Source of the DNA: RGIG6353 sp045594565 | GTDB lineage: Bacteria > Bacillota > Clostridia > Oscillospirales > SIG627 | NCBI GenBank assembly: GCA_045594565.1 | Contig: JAZNYT010000061.1 | Span: forward strand, 1 to 36,236 | Direction of reading: 5' to 3' | DNA length: 36,236 nt | Part shown: piece after piece, positions 7,769-15,989 of the stretch | How the letters are laid out: every line of letters starts with the position of its first letter | How positions within the stretch are numbered: position 1 is the stretch's first letter | Program-made: the position numbers and the translations under genes | Notes under the pieces: generated by a model | What the model was told of the DNA's origin: nothing | Databases searched by the model: none | What the model saw: only the letters and a program-made list of their open reading frames with translations

Positions 7769-9901
7769 TTATAAGCTGGTTTTTATTAAAAATACAGGCT
7801 CCTCTTTACTTGCTTTTACAACAATTTTATCTGTAGATATGAACTTTTCACCCGTAACAAGGTTTGTGTATTCGCCCCTTTTTTTAAGATTTATCACGTG
7901 AGCATCTGACACAGAAGGGAAAACACCGATAAATCTGTTGTCACCATATACAGTATTGCCCACATTCGTATAAGTATGACATCCTGCGTCTTCGGCGATG
8001 CTACGAAGTTGCTCCTTCGTCGAAAACGGCTTTACGTTCATAATGTTTACGCCGCCGTTTTCTCGTTTTGCATACGCTGTAACGACGTTTTTGCCTTCAC
8101 AAAGAATAGGTGTGACGTTCTCAGATTTTGAGATTTTGAGAGACGGGAAGCTAAACCTTTCGTCTTCAATAGCTTCGACCTCAATTCCCGTCAATAAAGT
8201 CGTATTTTTAAGATTTACACCGTCATCTCCAATGATACCCGATGCATAATTGAACATCAGAGTCTTATCGGAGGGAAGGCTTTTGATAAACTCTCTTGTG
8301 ATGTTATCAATTTTGAAGGTATAAGCAAATATTATGAGCTTATAGTTTGTTAAATCGATTTCTTTCAGATCGCAAAGCCTGTAAACGTCCGAGAGACATC
8401 CGGTCATATTGAGCTCACAGAGGAAATCCTCCATAAATCCAAGTCTGAGCTTTTGATTTATATTCATATGACAGATACACTCGTCATCCACAAGAACAAG
8501 AATATCGCTTTCGCTTTTATGAGGAACTTTTCTCACGGCACTGTTTGCACAAACGAGCTTTTTAAACTCATTCATTATATCCTCACTGTCAAACCAACCG
8601 CCTCCAAGGTCCATCCACCAGAAACCCGAATCATCAGATAGATTCTTTGCAAATTCGCGCCAGAATACGGTTTTTGTAGTACCGAAGTTGTCTGACGTCC
8701 ATTCTGCGTCGACTCCTTTGGCAAGATGGGTTCTGTTATCAAGCTCGTCCATCCATATCTTTTTTCTGTTTATCGAACGGGTAGAAGAAAGAATTCCACC
8801 GGGGTCTCCCGCTTGATTCCTGTAGTATGATTTGGGGGCCGCAAAGAAATCAACGTAAGGGGAGTCCAGAAGTCTGTCGATGGCAAGATGACCCGTATAA
8901 GCAGGGTTGTCTACGTGAATGAAATATCCGTAGAACGCACCAACTAGCTTGCCGTTCGTCTTTTCTTTTACTATTTTTCCAAAGTATTCTATTGCATCTG
9001 CATTGACATCAGAAATAAAGTAGTCGAAATCTGTTGAAATTACTTGCTCTTTACTGCCTCGGAAAAATCTTTCAACCGACGTCATGTCTCCATAGCGCTC
9101 CTCGGGAGAGGGGAGCTTTACACTATCTCTTGTTATATCTGCTTGTCCCCACGCTTCGGCGAGCTTTTCGCGACTTCCGTATTTTTTAACTCCCCAATCG
9201 TAGAACTTCCTTCTGTGACCGATACCGTAATCGCCATATCTCTCCGATGCTCTGCCCCAAAGAACACATTCACCGCTTGCACCATAGGCTACGTGATAGC
9301 CTAAAATTCTGTCGGCGTATTTTGAGCCTTCAAGCCTGTCGAGAAGCTTTTCTAAAGCAATTTTTGCGTCATGCAACCATTTTTCTGAGGAAAAGCTCTG
9401 GCGTGCGATAAGTCCTCCTACGTTAGGTCTCGTGTCAACGTAGTCACCTGCCATGTAATAACCGTTCGGTGCTTCATAGCCGATATAGTCCTGCTTAAGA
9501 GTTCCAACGAGCGCCTTTATTTCATCGGCCGTTTCGGGACCGCCCGCATAGACGAATACGTCCTCAGGATTCTCTTTACACCAGTCTATCGGAACGTTTA
9601 ATTTTACTCTCGGGATAAAATAAGCATCGGGATTATCCTTGAATATTTCCTCTATAACTCTGTCGGTGAGAGAATAGTCGTATTCATCAACGCCCACCCA
9701 GCCAGAGTGCAAAATACAGGTGTGGATTTTTACCCCTATGTCACTGAATTCCCTGTGAAGTCTTCCGTATCTCCCAAGGTCCTCTACAAAGCAAAGGGGC
9801 TCACCCTTGTCATTCTTCAATGGCGGGTCGTAACAAAAGCCAAGCCTTGACCAGAATACGGGATTCTCTTTTATATAGCTTATTACTTCTTCTTTATTCA
9901 T
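7769..9901 (-). CDS. GH42-like (clan GH-A) glycoside hydrolase, cytoplasmic
   Basis: The 710-residue protein has no signal peptide. It resembles beta-galactosidase-like family GH42 in outline: a TIM-barrel with a segment at about 230-252 (FYDWGVKKYGSREKLAEAWG) typical of that group, followed by a flavodoxin-like region (ILVLVDDE near 505) similar to the GH42 trimerisation domain. Likely catalytic acids are E211 (in GASGE) and E386 (in WMDELDNR), but the usual NEYG motif is absent, so the substrate is uncertain. It is the last gene of the operon. ATG at 9901 is preferred, with GGAG 5 bases upstream and 13 bases after the RraA-like stop. A longer reading frame runs back to 10069 but would overlap the previous gene. 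It could also belong to an uncharacterised GH family. Confidence 0.65.
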   Translation of the reverse strand: MNKEEVISYIKENPVFWSRLGFCYDPPLKNDKGEPLCFVEDLGRYGRLHREFSDIGVKIHTCILHSGWVGVDEYDYSLTDRVIEEIFKDNPDAYFIPRVKLNVPIDWCKENPEDVFVYAGGPETADEIKALVGTLKQDYIGYEAPNGYYMAGDYVDTRPNVGGLIARQSFSSEKWLHDAKIALEKLLDRLEGSKYADRILGYHVAYGASGECVLWGRASERYGDYGIGHRRKFYDWGVKKYGSREKLAEAWGQADITRDSVKLPSPEERYGDMTSVERFFRGSKEQVISTDFDYFISDVNADAIEYFGKIVKEKTNGKLVGAFYGYFIHVDNPAYTGHLAIDRLLDSPYVDFFAAPKSYYRNQAGDPGGILSSTRSINRKKIWMDELDNRTHLAKGVDAEWTSDNFGTTKTVFWREFAKNLSDDSGFWWMDLGGGWFDSEDIMNEFKKLVCANSAVRKVPHKSESDILVLVDDECICHMNINQKLRLGFMEDFLCELNMTGCLSDVYRLCDLKEIDLTNYKLIIFAYTFKIDNITREFIKSLPSDKTLMFNYASGIIGDDGVNLKNTTLLTGIEVEAIEDERFSFPSLKISKSENVTPILCEGKNVVTAYAKRENGGVNIMNVKPFSTKEQLRSIAEDAGCHTYTNVGNTVYGDNRFIGVFPSVSDAHVINLKKRGEYTNLVTGEKFISTDKIVVKASKEEPVFLIKTSL

Positions 9902-9914
9902 CTTTTCTCCTATA

Positions 9915-10823
9915 TTACAGTGCCGACTGTGTATCATTCGGGTCACCATTGATTGCAAGATTATATTCTTCTGTCCAGTCAAGTCCTCTATAATCTGCGG
10001 CTCTATCGTCTGTTTTAATAAAATCCATAAGTAAGTCGAGCATCTCTTTTGTCCAGGTGTTTTTGTCAATCTGCGCGGTTGTGAACTTGTTCTGGCTAAT
10101 CATTTCAAACCCGAAAATATCCTTTACCTGAGTTTTTGAAGCGCTGCCAACAACCTCCTCAACAAGATGACTCGGAATGCACAAGACTCCTCCGCCTGCT
10201 CCGAATACCACGTCACCGGGAAGGCATATTGCATTACCGATACGCGTTGGAGTATTGTAGCCTATCATAACGAAATCACGAATCGGTGTGGGATCGATAC
10301 CTCTGTAATACACCTGAGTGTGTTCTACCTTCTTCATTTGCTCGGTGTCGCGTATACCGCCCCATATGACAGCACCGCCGTTTTCATTTTTTGTTTTATT
10401 TTTGAGTGCCGTCGTAAGATTACCTCCAAGAAAGGTTCCTTTGTATATCTTATCATACATATCTATAACGGGAACGTCGCCTTCTTTAAGATTGTCTATC
10501 ACCCACTGATTGTATGTACCTGTTCTGCCCTCTGTTCTTCCTACGTCCTTTACTACCTCGTCAAGGTCGGGTCTGAAGGGACAATAAGTTGCAGTAACTG
10601 CTCGTCCTATAAGCTTTCTGCCGTCATCGTGCAGTGTGTGAAGACGTCCTTCAAATTGACTTTCGTACCCCTTAACAAATATCGGCTTCCATACTTCTTC
10701 AAGAGTAAGATTTTTAAGTGTCTTCAGATATATGTCATCAACCTTAGGCCGTCCATCGTCGAATCTTTCTCCCTTCCATTGAGGAGTCAGTGCTATTATT
10801 TCTTCTCTATTGTTAAATTTCAT
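9915..10823 (-). CDS. RraA-like / HMG-aldolase-family protein
   Basis: The 302-residue protein carries the hallmark of the RraA/4-hydroxy-4-methyl-2-oxoglutarate aldolase fold: a GGN segment (133-135), then an Ala/Lys-rich helix, then GGAVIWGGIRD, with R158-D159 matching the conserved Arg-Asp that binds the oxo-acid and metal in aldolase members. It is longer than E. coli RraA (about 160 residues), because it has N- and C-terminal extensions typical of the larger dimethylmenaquinone-methyltransferase-named group. The neighbours argue for a catabolic aldolase or decarboxylase acting on a keto acid rather than for RNase E inhibition. It lies 17 bases downstream of the SDR gene and is followed after 13 bases by the GH42-like gene. 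Confidence 0.78.
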   Translation of the reverse strand: MKFNNREEIIALTPQWKGERFDDGRPKVDDIYLKTLKNLTLEEVWKPIFVKGYESQFEGRLHTLHDDGRKLIGRAVTATYCPFRPDLDEVVKDVGRTEGRTGTYNQWVIDNLKEGDVPVIDMYDKIYKGTFLGGNLTTALKNKTKNENGGAVIWGGIRDTEQMKKVEHTQVYYRGIDPTPIRDFVMIGYNTPTRIGNAICLPGDVVFGAGGGVLCIPSHLVEEVVGSASKTQVKDIFGFEMISQNKFTTAQIDKNTWTKEMLDLLMDFIKTDDRAADYRGLDWTEEYNLAINGDPNDTQSAL

Positions 10824-10840
10824 TTTATTTTCCTTTCAAA

Positions 10841-11569
10841 TTACAAGCTCATACCGCCGTCAATCTTAATATCCGCCCCTGTTATATATCGTCCTTCCTC
10901 TGAACACAGAAGAAGCACTGTGGGACTTATATCTTTGGGCGTTCCAATGAAGCCGCAAGGTATGCTGCTTTCAACCTTCTTTTTAAACTCGGCATCGTTT
11001 AGTGCTTTTTCGTTTCTCGGCGTGTCTATCGCTCCCGGAGCAATGTTGTTTACAGTTATACCGAAGGGAGCTAATATCGGAGCAAAATTCATTGCCATTT
11101 TAGCTTGAGCTACCTTTGTCATGCCGTATATAGAAAGCTCTGAATGCTGATTGTACTGGTTGACACTGCCTATGGTAACGATTCTGCCCCAGCACTTTTT
11201 CTTCATTGCTTCTGCATAATTTTTTATAAGAAGATAAGAGCTTTTTACGTTGCATTTCATTTGAACGTCATATTCTTCTATTGTAAATTCATTCCATTTC
11301 CTTTTATATTGTATTGAAGCGTTCAATATAAGAATATCAACGTCACCTGTTTCTTTATACAAATTTTCTTCAAAACCGTCATCTAAAAAATTTGCGCATA
11401 CAGGAATAGAGTTTTTTATACTTTTTGATGCGTATATGCATTTTTCCATACTCGTAGCACCGTGAACAAAAACCTTTGCCCCATGCTCGCCAAGACACCT
11501 CGCGATTTCAAAACCGATTCCTTGTGTCGAGCCTGTTACAAGTGCCGTTTTGCCTGATAAATTAAACAC
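10841..11569 (-). CDS. SDR-family oxidoreductase
   Basis: A classical short-chain dehydrogenase/reductase of 242 residues. The cofactor motif TGSTQGIG is at 12-19, and the active site S135, Y148, K152 shows the normal spacing (IYGMTK). The usual NAG is NAS (83-85) here. The C-terminus ITGADIKIDGGMSL is typical of the family. It is probably an NAD(P)-dependent sugar or sugar-acid dehydrogenase, judged from the operon. Its start overlaps the end of the upstream hydrolase gene by 8 bases, which suggests translational coupling. Confidence 0.85.
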   Translation of the reverse strand: MFNLSGKTALVTGSTQGIGFEIARCLGEHGAKVFVHGATSMEKCIYASKSIKNSIPVCANFLDDGFEENLYKETGDVDILILNASIQYKRKWNEFTIEEYDVQMKCNVKSSYLLIKNYAEAMKKKCWGRIVTIGSVNQYNQHSELSIYGMTKVAQAKMAMNFAPILAPFGITVNNIAPGAIDTPRNEKALNDAEFKKKVESSIPCGFIGTPKDISPTVLLLCSEEGRYITGADIKIDGGMSL

Positions 11570-12263
11570 TCTTTATCACCTCCAAAACACTGTAGCTGCG
11601 ATTGTACTCCATCTCAAATCCACATTTAAGCTTTGATGTATAATTTTTAGGATCTTCTGTGTTACTCTCGAACATTCCGTAATGAGCGGGGATACCAACT
11701 TTAGGGTTTATTATTTTTGTAAGCTTAATTGCATCATCTACACTCATGTTTCCAAGCCTTCCGTTGATGCAAATAAACATAACGTCAATTCCATAATTTT
11801 TCAGCTCTTCAAGCTTTTTGTTATATTCCGTGTCACCCGAAAAATACAGCGTCGTGTCGTTGTATTTAATAATAACGCCTATTGCTGGTACTGTGTGATC
11901 GGCATACACTGCTTCGATTCTGAAATCACCTACGCTATAAACGTTGCCTACATTAAAAGCCTTGAAGCGTTCAACGCCGCACTCTCTTAACTGCTTTTCC
12001 GCGTCACTTGGCGCTAAAAAAAGCTTGTTTTCTTTTTTTATCAATGGAATCGCATCAATATCAACGTGGTCCAAATGATTGTGTGTACAAATAATTATAT
12101 CACTTTTTAACTCTTCGGGCGACAGGGGAGCTTTTACCATTCTCGGCTTTTTTGCAATGCGGTTTACAACGTCAGACAAGTAAGGGTCTATACAAATTTC
12201 TGTATTTCCGTCGCTTAAAATATAACCGCCTTGCCCTATCCACTTAACTTTTAAGCCTTGCAT
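11562..12263 (-). CDS. metallo-beta-lactamase-fold hydrolase, UlaG-like
   Basis: The 233-residue protein has the metal site HNHLDH (61-66), a second-sphere His in YADHTVPAIG, and FSGDTEY, which supplies the bridging Asp. The closing HYG near residue 205 completes the site. The layout resembles UlaG (L-ascorbate-6-phosphate lactonase) and related cytoplasmic hydrolases. In this operon a sugar-lactone hydrolase is a reasonable inference. The ribosome site ACAGGAGAACTT precedes ATG at 12263. The gene lies 12 bases after the nitroreductase stop. Confidence 0.78.
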   Translation of the reverse strand: MQGLKVKWIGQGGYILSDGNTEICIDPYLSDVVNRIAKKPRMVKAPLSPEELKSDIIICTHNHLDHVDIDAIPLIKKENKLFLAPSDAEKQLRECGVERFKAFNVGNVYSVGDFRIEAVYADHTVPAIGVIIKYNDTTLYFSGDTEYNKKLEELKNYGIDVMFICINGRLGNMSVDDAIKLTKIINPKVGIPAHYGMFESNTEDPKNYTSKLKCGFEMEYNRSYSVLEVIKSV

Positions 12264-12275
12264 AAGTTCTCCTGT

Positions 12276-12854
12276 TTATTTAGTTCTGTCTATTATTACG
12301 TCGTTAAGAGTTCTCTTGGGAACGTTGAAGTTGCCATCTGTATCCATTGTATATTTTACGTTATCACTACAGTCATATTGTTCGCTTTTTTGATCCGATT
12401 TTCCAATACCTATAAGATACATCAATTCATATTTAGAATTTATATTCAGAACCTCGGCTATTCTTTTTCTGTCTATTGCACCAAGGATACAAGTATCAAG
12501 TCCTTTTTCTACAGCCATAAGTGAAATCGCCATCATTGCAATGCCGCAATCACACTCTGTCAAAGCCCCTGCTTTTCTTATATCCGTATCGTTAAGAACG
12601 GCAATAAACGATGCAGGGGTTTCTGAAAAATCAGGATTCCAATCATTGATATACCCTGCATATTTAATCAGAGGAAACATAGCTTTTCTTTCTTCTTCTG
12701 AGTCAATAATGCTATATTTCAAGGACTGTATATTTCCTGCACTGGGAGACACTCTTGCTCCGTTTATAATATCTATTATAAGCTTTTTGTCAATAGCTTC
12801 ATTTTTGAATTTTCTGATAGTTCTTCTCAGACTTATAGCGTCAGATACTTTCAT
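12276..12854 (-). CDS. nitroreductase-family FMN oxidoreductase
   Basis: The 192-residue protein begins MKVSDAISLRRTIRKF, the standard nitroreductase opening in which the Arg residues contact FMN phosphate. It continues with SPSAGNIQ and a C-terminal half containing LGAID and LMYLIGIGK. These proteins are flavin-dependent NAD(P)H oxidoreductases. The physiological substrate is unclear, and its place between a dehydratase and a lactonase-like hydrolase is unusual. ATG at 12854 is chosen because GGAG stands 6 bases upstream and the family homology starts there. It is separated by one base from the stop of the upstream dehydratase gene. A longer frame to 12977 lies inside that gene and is rejected. 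Confidence 0.82.
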   Translation of the reverse strand: MKVSDAISLRRTIRKFKNEAIDKKLIIDIINGARVSPSAGNIQSLKYSIIDSEEERKAMFPLIKYAGYINDWNPDFSETPASFIAVLNDTDIRKAGALTECDCGIAMMAISLMAVEKGLDTCILGAIDRKRIAEVLNINSKYELMYLIGIGKSDQKSEQYDCSDNVKYTMDTDGNFNVPKRTLNDVIIDRTK

Positions 12855-12855
12855 T

Positions 12856-14202
12856 TTAACTCCATTCTCTGTCGTTTGCCCACTCGTCGTTCCACTCTTC
12901 GGTAGGCTCCCACATTCCGTGATACTTTTCGTGAAGGTGCTCGCGGATAAGCTCTTCGTTGAGCTCTTCGATACCAAGACCGGGCTTGTTGGGAACGTTT
13001 ACGAAGCCGTCTTTGAAGAGAGGCTTTTCAATACCGATAGCCAAATCGTTCCACCAAGGAATATCAACTGAATGAAACTCAACGGCTAAAACGTTTTGAA
13101 TTGCTGCCGCAGTATGAATTGCTGCCATACATGCAATAGGACTCTCAGCCATATGAATAGCCATGCCAACACCGTATTTTTCGCACATATCACCTAGTTT
13201 TTTCGTTTCAAGAGCACCGCCTATCGAGAGAAGGTCGGGATGTGCTATCGAAATAGCATGCTTTTCAAGCAGGGGCTTAAAATTTTCAGCAAGATAAATA
13301 TCTTCTCCTGTGGCAATAGGTACGTTACAGTTATTCGCTATTCTAAGGTAATGGTCTGTAAGATGCCACGGCTGAATATCTTCAAGCCATGCAATATTGT
13401 ATTTTTCAAGTCTCTTTGCAAACTTTATACAGTCCTCCAAAGCAACGTGACCAAAATGGTCGATAGCGAGAGGTACTTCGTATCCCGCCACCTCTCTTAC
13501 TTCTTTTACGTAGTTTTCAAGATAATCCATACCTTTTTCGGTGATATGAATTCCGGTTGCATAATGTGGGATAGTGAATACCTCGTAGTTTTTGCCCATC
13601 ATAAGCTCCCTGTCTATAGAGCTGCTTTGATGTGCAATCGCCTTTGCGGAATACTTTTTGAAATCCTCTATCATTCCGAGAGGTGCATTGATGCAGCCGG
13701 GTTCATCGTACAAAAGCTCAATGCCAAGATCCATTTTTACTATGGTAAATCCCATGTCGATTCTTTTCTTTATGGCTTTTCCCATGTCTGCACCTGTGTG
13801 CTTGCCGTCAACGTCGGTATCTCCGTACATACGTACTTTATCACGAAATTTTCCGCCAAGAAGCTGCCATACGGGTACTCCCCAAGCCTTGCCCGCTAAG
13901 TCCCAAAGAGCGATTTCAATTCCACTTACACCGCCGCCTTGTCTGGAATGACCTCCAAACTGTTTAATTCTTCTGAAAAGCTTATCGACGTTACAAGGGT
14001 TTTCTCCGATTAGTCGTGATTTGAGCATAAGAGCGTAGGTGGCACTTGATGCGTCTCTTAACTCACCATATCCTATAAGCCCTTGATTTGTATAAATTTT
14101 AATGAGAGGGCAGTGCTTTGGAGCACCGTTTATATTTGCTACTCTTATGTCTGTTATTTTAAGTTCAGACGGTTCTGAAAAACGATTTACATTTATATCC
14201 AT
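12856..14202 (-). CDS. enolase-superfamily dehydratase (mandelate racemase/muconate lactonizing type)
   Basis: The 448-residue first gene of the operon has the N-terminal capping domain (about 13-120) and the TIM-barrel of the mandelate racemase subgroup. The probable Mg2+ ligands are D248 (AIDHFG), E274 (WLEDIQP) and E300 (ATGEDIY). K156 (VKMD) and H350 (AIHMAESP) are candidate catalytic residues. The HPDLLSIGG segment resembles RspA/mannonate- and galactonate-dehydratase relatives. The stretch between K156 and D248 is about 60 residues longer than in the simplest members. Most such enzymes dehydrate an aldonic or uronic acid to a 2-keto-3-deoxy acid, and that role fits the aldolase and dehydrogenase downstream. 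ATG at 14202 follows TAGGAG. Confidence 0.85.
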   Translation of the reverse strand: MDINVNRFSEPSELKITDIRVANINGAPKHCPLIKIYTNQGLIGYGELRDASSATYALMLKSRLIGENPCNVDKLFRRIKQFGGHSRQGGGVSGIEIALWDLAGKAWGVPVWQLLGGKFRDKVRMYGDTDVDGKHTGADMGKAIKKRIDMGFTIVKMDLGIELLYDEPGCINAPLGMIEDFKKYSAKAIAHQSSSIDRELMMGKNYEVFTIPHYATGIHITEKGMDYLENYVKEVREVAGYEVPLAIDHFGHVALEDCIKFAKRLEKYNIAWLEDIQPWHLTDHYLRIANNCNVPIATGEDIYLAENFKPLLEKHAISIAHPDLLSIGGALETKKLGDMCEKYGVGMAIHMAESPIACMAAIHTAAAIQNVLAVEFHSVDIPWWNDLAIGIEKPLFKDGFVNVPNKPGLGIEELNEELIREHLHEKYHGMWEPTEEWNDEWANDREWS

Positions 14203-14224
14203 TAGATTTCTCCTAAACTTTTTT

Positions 14225-14230
14225 ATTATA
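14225..14230 (-). promoter_or_regulatory. probable -10 box of the six-gene operon
   Basis: A perfect TATAAT reads on the minus strand at 14230-14225, 23 bases before the first start codon. No good -35 hexamer lies 16-18 bases further upstream, which would fit a promoter that needs an activator. Confidence 0.4.
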
Positions 14231-14264
14231 ATAACACATAATGAGTAAAATATGGGTATAAAAA

Positions 14265-14291
14265 ACGAACTAAAAGGTGAACTTTTCGAAA
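14265..14291. promoter_or_regulatory. candidate operator between divergent sugar genes
   Basis: Two GAACT direct repeats start at 14267 and 14279, 12 bases apart. They overlap a small inverted repeat, AAAAG (14272-14276) and CTTTT (14282-14286). The block sits just upstream of the weak leftward promoter, where an activator would bind. The rest of 14231-14421 shows nothing else that I can support. Confidence 0.3.
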
Positions 14292-14422
14292 CAAAATAAA
14301 TAAATACTGCTGATTATTTAAGGGAAGTGTATTGATTTTCAAAAAAACTCCAATAGGATAGATGTGATTTTGCTTTGATATATAGCTTTAATATTGTAAT
14401 TATAGTAGCTATAGTGTTTAGG

Positions 14423-14451
14423 TTGACAAAACAAAAATTAAAATATATAAT
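14423..14451 (+). promoter_or_regulatory. consensus promoter for the GH27 gene
   Basis: Perfect TTGACA (14423-14428), a 17-base spacer and perfect TATAAT (14446-14451). The leader to the start codon is about 74 bases. The ribosome site GGAGG lies just before ATG at 14532. Confidence 0.85.
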
Positions 14452-14531
14452 AACAACGTTATAAAACTGCTTGAAAATGGACGACATAGCACTCATAGAC
14501 ATATAAACTTTGAATCTCACGGAGGTAAAAT

Positions 14532-15989
14532 ATGAGATTTACGGAAATTGCAAAAGCAACACCGTTTGAAGGAAGACCTATGATAAATGCGCCAACTGTT
14601 TTTGGTGCGTCACCTGATAAAGAAATAATCTTTAGAATTCCCGTAATCGGAAAAAGACCCATAACATACAGATGTGAAAACTTACCGGACGGACTTTACC
14701 TGGAAAATGGTATCATAAGAGGTAAAATTTCAAAAGAGGGTAATTATAGCTTAACGCTTGTTGCTGAAAATGACGAAGGAAAGAGCGAGAAGAATGTAAC
14801 TTTTGAAATAAAGAAGGACACCGTTCTTCTAACTCCTCTTATGGGATATACAAGCTGGAATGCATTTGACTTCAGAGTAAGTCAGGTGAAAATGGAAAAG
14901 GCTGCAGAAAAGCTTATGGAGCTTGGAATTGCCGAATATGGATATGACTATATTAACATTGACTCCGGATGGCAGGGTGAGTATGGTGGAGAATTCGACG
15001 CTATTCAGCCTAATGAAAAATTTCCCGACATAAAAGGCTTTGTAGATAAAATGCACGCGCTTGGCTTTAAGTGTGGAATATACTCAACTCCTATGCTTCA
15101 CGCTTTCGGATGCTCGATGGACTACAGACCTCTGCCTCCGGGTTGCACACAGGGCGAGCCCGACCCTCGCTTTGCTGACGAAAGGGGAGGAATTGGCGTT
15201 ATCCGTAAAGAAAAAAACAACGCTTTGCAGTGGGCTGAGTGGGGATTTGATTATCTTAAATATGACTGGCGCCCCAGCGACCCTGTCAATGCAGAGCTTA
15301 TGAGGGAAGAGCTGGTAAAGACCGAACGTGATTTCGGCTTTTGCGTAACCGTTAAAGCGCGTCCCGAATATCACACGTACTGGGAAAGATATTGCAACAG
15401 CTACAGATGCAATTCTGATTCTGTCGGCAATTTCAAAAATCTTCTTGAAACATACAGGTCGTATTTCGATTTTGTCGATTACGTGAACAAAGGTCACTTT
15501 TTTGATCTTGATATGCTTGACCTTGGCGATTGCGATTTGTTTGAGCTCCTCGGTTATGTAAATGAGCCCGATTTTGGTTTCAGCGAGGATGAACAGATAG
15601 TGGCGTATTCAATGCGAGCATTTCTTAACTCTCCTTTGCAGATCAGCACAAACTTCAAGCGCTTTTCAGAATTTGAACTTTCGGTATATTGCAATGAAGA
15701 AATAATTGCCATAAATCAGGATAGCCTATGTGATGCCGCACGACCATTTGTTGTTATCGAAAAGGACTCCTCAATTTTTCACGTTTTGAGAAAAAGCCTG
15801 TCTGACGGAAGTAAGGCATATGCTTTCTTTAATTTGGGCGAAACAGAAGTTAATGAAAAAATTGCACTTGATTCACTTTCTCACGTAAGAGACGTATGGG
15901 CAAAAAAGGATTTAACCGATAGAAAGAGCATTTGTGTTTCTATGAAGCCCCATACTGTCAGAATTTTCAAGGTAACAGATATAAAATGA
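14532..15989 (+). CDS. GH27 alpha-galactosidase-like hydrolase with N-terminal Ig-like domain
   Basis: The 485-residue protein has no signal peptide, so it should act in the cytoplasm. Residues about 15-93 form a small Ig-like (He_PIG type) domain (LPDGLYLENGIIRG). The GH27 barrel starts at TPLMGYTSWNAF (101-112). IDSGW (143-147) follows. LKYDW holds the probable nucleophile D245. FFDLDMLDLGD (D331) matches the position of the acid/base in the family motif. It probably releases alpha-galactosyl or related residues from imported oligosaccharides; alpha-N-acetylgalactosamine or beta-arabinopyranose are alternatives in the same family. It is divergent from the six-gene operon and overlaps sfsA by four bases (ATGA). 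Confidence 0.85.
   Translation: MRFTEIAKATPFEGRPMINAPTVFGASPDKEIIFRIPVIGKRPITYRCENLPDGLYLENGIIRGKISKEGNYSLTLVAENDEGKSEKNVTFEIKKDTVLLTPLMGYTSWNAFDFRVSQVKMEKAAEKLMELGIAEYGYDYINIDSGWQGEYGGEFDAIQPNEKFPDIKGFVDKMHALGFKCGIYSTPMLHAFGCSMDYRPLPPGCTQGEPDPRFADERGGIGVIRKEKNNALQWAEWGFDYLKYDWRPSDPVNAELMREELVKTERDFGFCVTVKARPEYHTYWERYCNSYRCNSDSVGNFKNLLETYRSYFDFVDYVNKGHFFDLDMLDLGDCDLFELLGYVNEPDFGFSEDEQIVAYSMRAFLNSPLQISTNFKRFSEFELSVYCNEEIIAINQDSLCDAARPFVVIEKDSSIFHVLRKSLSDGSKAYAFFNLGETEVNEKIALDSLSHVRDVWAKKDLTDRKSICVSMKPHTVRIFKVTDIK

Noticed and set aside
10167..11108. A 313-residue open frame on the plus strand
   Set aside because: It lies opposite the RraA-like and SDR genes, which have clear family motifs. 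It has no ribosome site and a Cys/Ser/Tyr-rich composition typical of antisense frames.
12855..12977. Longer start for the nitroreductase gene
   Set aside because: It would overlap the dehydratase gene by over 100 bases and precede the conserved N-terminal motif; the ATG at 12854 has a GGAG site.
15084..15497. A 137-residue open frame on the minus strand
   Set aside because: It is antisense to the catalytic core of the GH27 gene and has no recognisable motif or expression signal.
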